Shown here: positions 23,608-27,508 of the stretch, piece after piece | Layout of the letters: every line of letters begins with the position of its first letter | Position numbering within the stretch: position 1 is the first letter of the stretch | Assembly: GCA_964387795.1 (NCBI GenBank) | Contig: CAYLYP010000040.1 | Span: forward strand, 1 to 27,508 | Direction: 5' to 3' | DNA: 27,508 nucleotides | Source of the DNA: CAYLYP01 sp964387795 | GTDB taxonomy: Bacteria; Bacteroidota; Bacteroidia; Bacteroidales; UBA7960 | Program-made: the position numbers and the translations under genes | The notes under the pieces: model-generated | Databases searched by the model: none | What the model was told of the DNA's origin: nothing | The model's input: only the letters and a program-made list of their open reading frames with translations

Positions 23608-23969
23608 GCAGTTTTATTTGTGCAAAAATACATAGAAATATCCCCATGAGAAAAAATTATAATCATGCATTTTAATTATTCTTTTTTGTTTTTGTTTTTT
23701 CATTGAAGCAATTGCCTATGAATTACGTATCGGGCTTTTGTTCTACAGTTCAACAATTCATAATACAAATAATACTCATAATTAATATTATGTTAAATAC
23801 ACAGTATTGCCATTCCCTATCAATATATATTTCTATTAGCTAGTTATTATGTATTGAATGCGATAACAATTGATAGTGTATCTTGATAAAAAACACGAAT
23901 CATTGAGTATGTATAAAATTTTCAATACCATTCAGGGATCAATGGGGCCATGGTTAGCTTAAATATGTC

Positions 23970-24100
23970 TTATTTCTTTGGCAAATTATTTATATGAAAT
24001 TCATAGATTTTATTAGCTTCTTCCAATTTTGCATACTTCTTTAACAAATAGAATTTTCCTTTTTAATAGCTATAAATACCTTTTTAAATCTCTCTTTTAT
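23970..24100 (-). pseudogene. Possible decayed coding fragment, TPR-like tail
   Basis: On the minus strand one frame reads IKERFKKVFIAIKK (about 24100-24059). The adjacent frame continues KGKFYLLKKYAKLEEANKIY then EFHINNLPKK and a stop (24062-23970). A single indel in the A-rich run near 24055-24065 would join them. The tail resembles the end of a TPR repeat. The fragment is short and AT-rich DNA gives Lys/Ile/Asn-rich frames by chance, so this is weak. Confidence 0.22.
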
Positions 24101-24101
24101 T

Positions 24102-24140
24102 AACAAAAAACGCTTAGCTACCGGCTAAGCGTTTTTTGTT
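24102..24140 (-). terminator. Terminator of the TPR-protein gene
   Basis: Perfect 17-bp arms, AACAAAAAACGCTTAGC (24102-24118) and its reverse complement (24124-24140), with a 5-nt loop. T-runs occur on both strands. It lies 22 nt after the stop codon on the minus strand. Confidence 0.87.
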
Positions 24141-24162
24141 ATTAAATTAGTAATCCAATATT

Positions 24163-25401
24163 TTAATTTTGAAGGCTTTGCAAAATTTCATTCATCTGTT
24201 GAAGCTTTTCATTTTGATTGGTGCGTGCATATAACTCACGCAGCGATCGAACAGTCAACTCATAGTCTCTACTTGTTTTGTCAATCAGCGATAATGCTTT
24301 CTCCAAATATGGCTGAGCAGTTTTCCAAATCTCTTTATACTTTAATTCTTCCTGTTGGTATTTATTAAAATCCTGAGTTTTCCTTAATTCATTATCTGCC
24401 TCAGTATAAATTCGGACACCTTCATTAAAAATTATAGCTCCTAATGAATAATTAGATTCAAAATTATCAGGGTCTATTGATAAGGCCAGATTAAATGCTT
24501 TTATTGCCTCATTATAGTAATTTAACCTGCTTTCCAGACTATTCTCTGTATCTTCATAAAGTGTCTGGTAATTAACACCAACGTTAAAGTGCAGGATTAC
24601 GTTATCAGGATCTTTTTCAATTGCTAACATCAGGTTTCTCTGGGCTTTTTCAACGTCTCCGTTTTTAATATAATAATTTGTTTCAGTCAGCAAAATATTA
24701 TTATCATCAGGCCATTTCTGGCGTGCAATCTCTATATATTCAAGTTCCTTTGCAGGGTCTTTTTTGCCAGCATAAGCGCTAATGATTGATAAATATAGGT
24801 CAGGTTTATCGTAGTTCATCTCAATTAATTTGTTATAAGCTTCGATAGCCTTATCATAGTTTTTAGCAAGCATTATTGTATAACCTGAATAATATAAAGC
24901 CGCTGTATCAATAAATTCAACTAACATAGTTGATTGATTGGCTTTATCAAATCCCTGAGATGCTTTTGTATAATACTCTTTACTCAAAATGGAGTCAGCT
25001 TTTAAACTATCACCGAATTCATAATTTTCTAATCCCTGTAAAAAAAACTTATTACCCATTGCCCTTACATTTTCAAACATCTCCAGGTAATACTGTTTTT
25101 TTGTATCTAACTGAACAGCTTTTGTATAAGCTTCAAGTGCTTTATCAAGTGGATTTTCAACCAGACTTGCATACGCAGGTTCTTTTGTTTCATGAATTTG
25201 TAACAAGATATTCCCCTTATAGAACCATGCCCTTGGGTCATTCATAGTCTGTTCATGAACAATAGCTTTTTCTATTGCTGTTAAAGCCTTATCGAGTTTT
25301 CCTGCACGCAGGTAATTAGATGCAGTCTGAACTTCTCTTTTTTGCGCAAACCCTGAAATGGCAAAAAGCACAAAAACAACTGAAATCAGAATCTTTTTCA
25401 T
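24163..25401 (-). CDS. Exported TPR-repeat protein
   Basis: A 412-residue protein with a signal peptide (MKKILISVVFVLFAISGFAQ). TPR repeats fill almost all the rest, for example LDKALTAIEKAIVHE, YDKAIEAYNKLIEMN, VEKAQRNLMLAIEKDPDN and IKAFNLALSIDPDNFESNYS. It probably serves as a periplasmic or outer-membrane scaffold. The partner is unknown. I chose the ATG at 25401, where the signal peptide begins. An in-frame ATG at 25458 adds 19 residues and lies upstream of the best -7 box, so it would not be in the transcript. It is monocistronic, with its own promoter and terminator. Confidence 0.85.
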   Translation of the reverse strand: MKKILISVVFVLFAISGFAQKREVQTASNYLRAGKLDKALTAIEKAIVHEQTMNDPRAWFYKGNILLQIHETKEPAYASLVENPLDKALEAYTKAVQLDTKKQYYLEMFENVRAMGNKFFLQGLENYEFGDSLKADSILSKEYYTKASQGFDKANQSTMLVEFIDTAALYYSGYTIMLAKNYDKAIEAYNKLIEMNYDKPDLYLSIISAYAGKKDPAKELEYIEIARQKWPDDNNILLTETNYYIKNGDVEKAQRNLMLAIEKDPDNVILHFNVGVNYQTLYEDTENSLESRLNYYNEAIKAFNLALSIDPDNFESNYSLGAIIFNEGVRIYTEADNELRKTQDFNKYQQEELKYKEIWKTAQPYLEKALSLIDKTSRDYELTVRSLRELYARTNQNEKLQQMNEILQSLQN

Positions 25402-25446
25402 GTGTTTAAGATTTTGTTTTAAAAAATTGGTTAATGTGATGCAAAA

Positions 25447-25478
25447 CAAATTTAACAAAAATTTCTGTTGCTTTCAAA
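25447..25478 (-). promoter_or_regulatory. Promoter of the TPR-protein gene
   Basis: On the minus strand, TTTG (25478-25475), a 20-nt spacer, then TAAATTTG (25454-25447) match the Bacteroidota -33/-7 pattern at the expected distance. The ATG at 25401 is 45 nt further on. This is the best two-element promoter in the window, and it decides the start of the gene. Confidence 0.68.
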
Positions 25479-25517
25479 TCCTTTTCAATTATATGGATTG
25501 AGCACAGACTTTTATTT

Positions 25518-25562
25518 GTAAAATGTGCCAAAACTCCACAACTTGTGATTCTTTGGCACATC
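25518..25562 (-). terminator. Terminator of gyrA
   Basis: ATGTGCCAAA (25523-25532) pairs perfectly with TTTGGCACAT (25552-25561), with an inner CACAA/TTGTG dyad. On the minus strand the stem is followed by TTTTAC. It lies 13 nt after the gyrA stop codon. Confidence 0.62.
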
Positions 25563-25574
25563 TGGAAAACTTTT

Positions 25575-27508
25575 CTATTCTAACGAACTATCAACTTCGT
25601 TTTCAGGATTTTCATTATTTGTTTCTTCCTGGTTTTCTTCAAGCAGTTCTTCTTCAGATAAAGCCATTACTTTAGCTACTGCAGCAATTGTATCGCTGTT
25701 TTTCAGGTTTATTAGCTTAACACCCTGTGTGGCACGGCCCATAATCCTTAATGCAGCAACTGGTTGTCTGATGGTTAAGCCTGATTTGTTAATTATCATC
25801 AGGTCGTAGGCATCGCTTACATCTATCATTGCAATAAGCTTGCCAGTTTTTTCTGTGATGTTTAGGGTCTTAACACCTTTTCCGCCCCTGTTGGTGATAC
25901 GATAATCTTCAAGTGCCGAACGTTTACCAAAACCTTTTTCACTTACAACAAGTATATCCTGCTGATCTTCAGCTGAAACGCAAATCATACTTACTACTTC
26001 ATCTGCTTCATTTGCCAATGTGATTGCCTTTACCCCTGATGCATTCCTGCCCATTGGCCTGACACCTTTTTCAGGGAAACGGATCGCTTTACCGCTCCTT
26101 AATGCCAATAACATTTCACAGGAACCATTGGTCAATCTTGCTTCCAGCAATTCGTCCCCTTCCCTGATGGTAATAGCATTAATGCCATTTGAGCGTGGTT
26201 TGGAATATGCCAGTAAGGATGTTTTTTTAATAACCCCTTTCTTGGTACATAAAATAATGAAATTGTTATTTATGTATTCAGTATCGTTTATATCCTTGAG
26301 ATTAACAAAGGCTTTTATTTTATCACCAGGTGGAATATTAATCATATTCTGGATTGGTCTTCCTTTACTGTTTTTTGAACCTTCCGGTAATTCAAATACC
26401 CTGATCCAGAAACACTTGCCTTGTTCAGTAAAGAACAGGAGATAATTATGGTTGGTTGCTGAGAATAAATGCTCAATAAAATCATCATCCCTGGTAACTG
26501 AACCTTTAGTGCCGCGCCCTCCCCTGCTTTGTGTTTTAAAATCTACTAATGGGGTACGTTTTATATAGCCCATCCTCGAAATGGTAATTACCATATCATC
26601 ATCTGCAATGGTATCTTCAATCTTGAACTCATTTGCAGCATATTCTATTTCTGTTTTTGCTTTATCTCCATATTTATCTTTCATTTCGGTAAGTTCTTCC
26701 TTAATGATGTCCATACGGAGGGTTTTATCTGCAAGTATCGCCCTAAGATGCTCAATGGTTTTCATTAGCTCTTCATACTCATTCTTCAACTTTTCCCTTT
26801 CCAGGCCTGTTAACCTCTGCAATCTCATATCAAGGATTGCCCTGGCCTGAATTTCGGAAAGATTAAATTGGGTCATTAATCCTTCTCTTGCAATATCTGG
26901 TGTTTGAGAAGAACGGATCAGCTTGATAACCTCATCCAGGTGGTCAAGTGCTATCAATAAGCCTTCAAGGATATGTGCCCGTTTTAAAGCTTCATCAAGA
27001 TCAAACTGAGTCCTTCTTACAACCACTTCATGGCGGTGTTCAACAAAATAATGGATAATTTCCTTGAGGTTAAGGAGCATTGGACGCCCTTTGACAAGCG
27101 CAATATTATTCACACTAAATGCTGATTGAAGAGCAGTATGCTGATATAATAAATTAAGGACAACATTGGGCACTGCATCTTTTTTTAGCTCATAAACAAT
27201 ACGCATCCCATTCCTATCGGATTCGTCCCTGATATCTGAAATCCCTTCAATTTTCTTTTCATTAACCAGATCGGCAGTTTTCTTAATCATTTCTGCCTTA
27301 TTAACCTGATATGGGATACTGGTAGCTATTATGGAATCCCTTCCTCCTTCCAGAGTTTCAAAGGTAGTCTCTCCCCTGACAACTATACGTCCCCTTCCGG
27401 TTTCAAAAGCTTCCCTGACCCCCTGGTAACCATATATAATGCCTCCTGTTGGGAAATCAGGTCCTTTTATAAACTTCATCAATTCACTTATTGTGATTTC
27501 AGGATTAT
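25575..27508 (-). CDS. gyrA: DNA gyrase subunit A, C-terminal part (cut by window edge)
   Basis: The frame is open to the window edge and codes 644 residues. The N-terminal about 200 residues, with the winged helix and catalytic tyrosine, lie outside. Visible parts are the tower segment starting NPEITISELMKFIKGPDFP, the coiled-coil arm (HILEGLLIALDHLDEVIKLI, then SEIQARAILDMRLQRLTG) and the six-bladed C-terminal DNA-wrapping domain. The GyrA box reads QSRGGRG in place of QRRGGKG, as is common in this phylum. Blade repeats end in GxKxxxL motifs such as RGGKGVKTLNI. The acidic tail EENQEETNNENPENEVD follows. The separate GyrA box and the strand length favour GyrA over ParC. Gyrase puts negative supercoils into DNA. 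Confidence 0.94.
   Translation of the reverse strand, partial: NPEITISELMKFIKGPDFPTGGIIYGYQGVREAFETGRGRIVVRGETTFETLEGGRDSIIATSIPYQVNKAEMIKKTADLVNEKKIEGISDIRDESDRNGMRIVYELKKDAVPNVVLNLLYQHTALQSAFSVNNIALVKGRPMLLNLKEIIHYFVEHRHEVVVRRTQFDLDEALKRAHILEGLLIALDHLDEVIKLIRSSQTPDIAREGLMTQFNLSEIQARAILDMRLQRLTGLEREKLKNEYEELMKTIEHLRAILADKTLRMDIIKEELTEMKDKYGDKAKTEIEYAANEFKIEDTIADDDMVITISRMGYIKRTPLVDFKTQSRGGRGTKGSVTRDDDFIEHLFSATNHNYLLFFTEQGKCFWIRVFELPEGSKNSKGRPIQNMINIPPGDKIKAFVNLKDINDTEYINNNFIILCTKKGVIKKTSLLAYSKPRSNGINAITIREGDELLEARLTNGSCEMLLALRSGKAIRFPEKGVRPMGRNASGVKAITLANEADEVVSMICVSAEDQQDILVVSEKGFGKRSALEDYRITNRGGKGVKTLNITEKTGKLIAMIDVSDAYDLMIINKSGLTIRQPVAALRIMGRATQGVKLINLKNSDTIAAVAKVMALSEEELLEENQEETNNENPENEVDSSLE

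Larger units (their letters stand above)
23608..24162. other. Non-coding gap between rlmD and the TPR gene
   Basis: AT-rich DNA. It contains the rlmD -7 box (23630-23623, minus), a small CCATT/AATGG hairpin near 23929-23945, a possible decayed coding fragment on the minus strand (23970-24100) and the TPR gene terminator (24102-24140). Nothing else is supported in 23640-23920. Confidence 0.6.

Noticed and set aside
1..27508. CRISPR arrays, tRNA or rRNA genes, insertion sequences and prophage genes
   Set aside because: No regularly spaced long repeats, cloverleaf-like segments, transposase or integrase motifs, or phage genes were seen on either strand. Small RNAs could still be missed by eye.

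Overview
The window looks like part of a chromosome from an anaerobic or facultatively anaerobic member of the Bacteroidota (Bacteroidales/Marinilabiliales-like; the exact family is an inference). The evidence is a T9SS C-terminal sorting domain on a secreted peptidase, a PorD/DUF4835 T9SS gene, the Bacteroidota-type omega subunit, Bacteroidota-style -7 boxes (TAnnTTTG) instead of sigma70 boxes, almost no Shine-Dalgarno sequences, low GC, and an [FeFe]-hydrogenase maturase. No prophage, insertion sequence, CRISPR array, tRNA or rRNA was seen. It reads as core genome with a few unexplained intergenic zones.

Left part (1-6625): a small outer-membrane beta-barrel protein (+) faces a minus-strand block. 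That block holds a 973-residue M14 zinc carboxypeptidase exported by T9SS, closed by its own terminator, then a LiaF-like membrane protein, a LytS-type histidine kinase and a LytTR response regulator in what looks like one envelope-sensing operon. A 1-kb non-coding gap (6626-7612) follows. It holds a diverged repeat also present at the left edge of the window and an 11-bp-period repeat framed by an 11-bp inverted repeat.

Middle part (7622-17661, all +): the run bamD - RNA polymerase omega - coaBC - porD - recN - fabI, covering outer-membrane assembly, transcription, CoA synthesis, type IX secretion, DNA repair and fatty-acid synthesis. After it come etfB - etfA - acyl-CoA dehydrogenase, a flavin electron-transfer operon closed by a strong terminator at 17681.

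Hydrogenase island (17798-20405, +): hydG, two tandem paralogous TM1266-type hydrogenase-system regulators, and an Rrf2-family regulator with three cysteines that could hold an Fe-S cluster. Terminators bound it on both sides. hydE, hydF and the hydrogenase itself are not in the window. A flavin electron-transfer operon next to hydrogenase maturation suggests fermentative redox balancing.

Right part (20478-27508, all -): a TlpA-like lipoprotein thioredoxin, the 23S rRNA methyltransferase RlmD, a TPR-repeat exported protein and the C-terminal three quarters of GyrA, cut by the window edge. Between the thioredoxin gene and rlmD lies an undescribed minus-strand unit of about 190 nt with a promoter-like box, a 44-codon hydrophobic ORF ending in Ser/Cys codons, and a strong terminator 7 nt after its stop. 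It is the best candidate here for something new.
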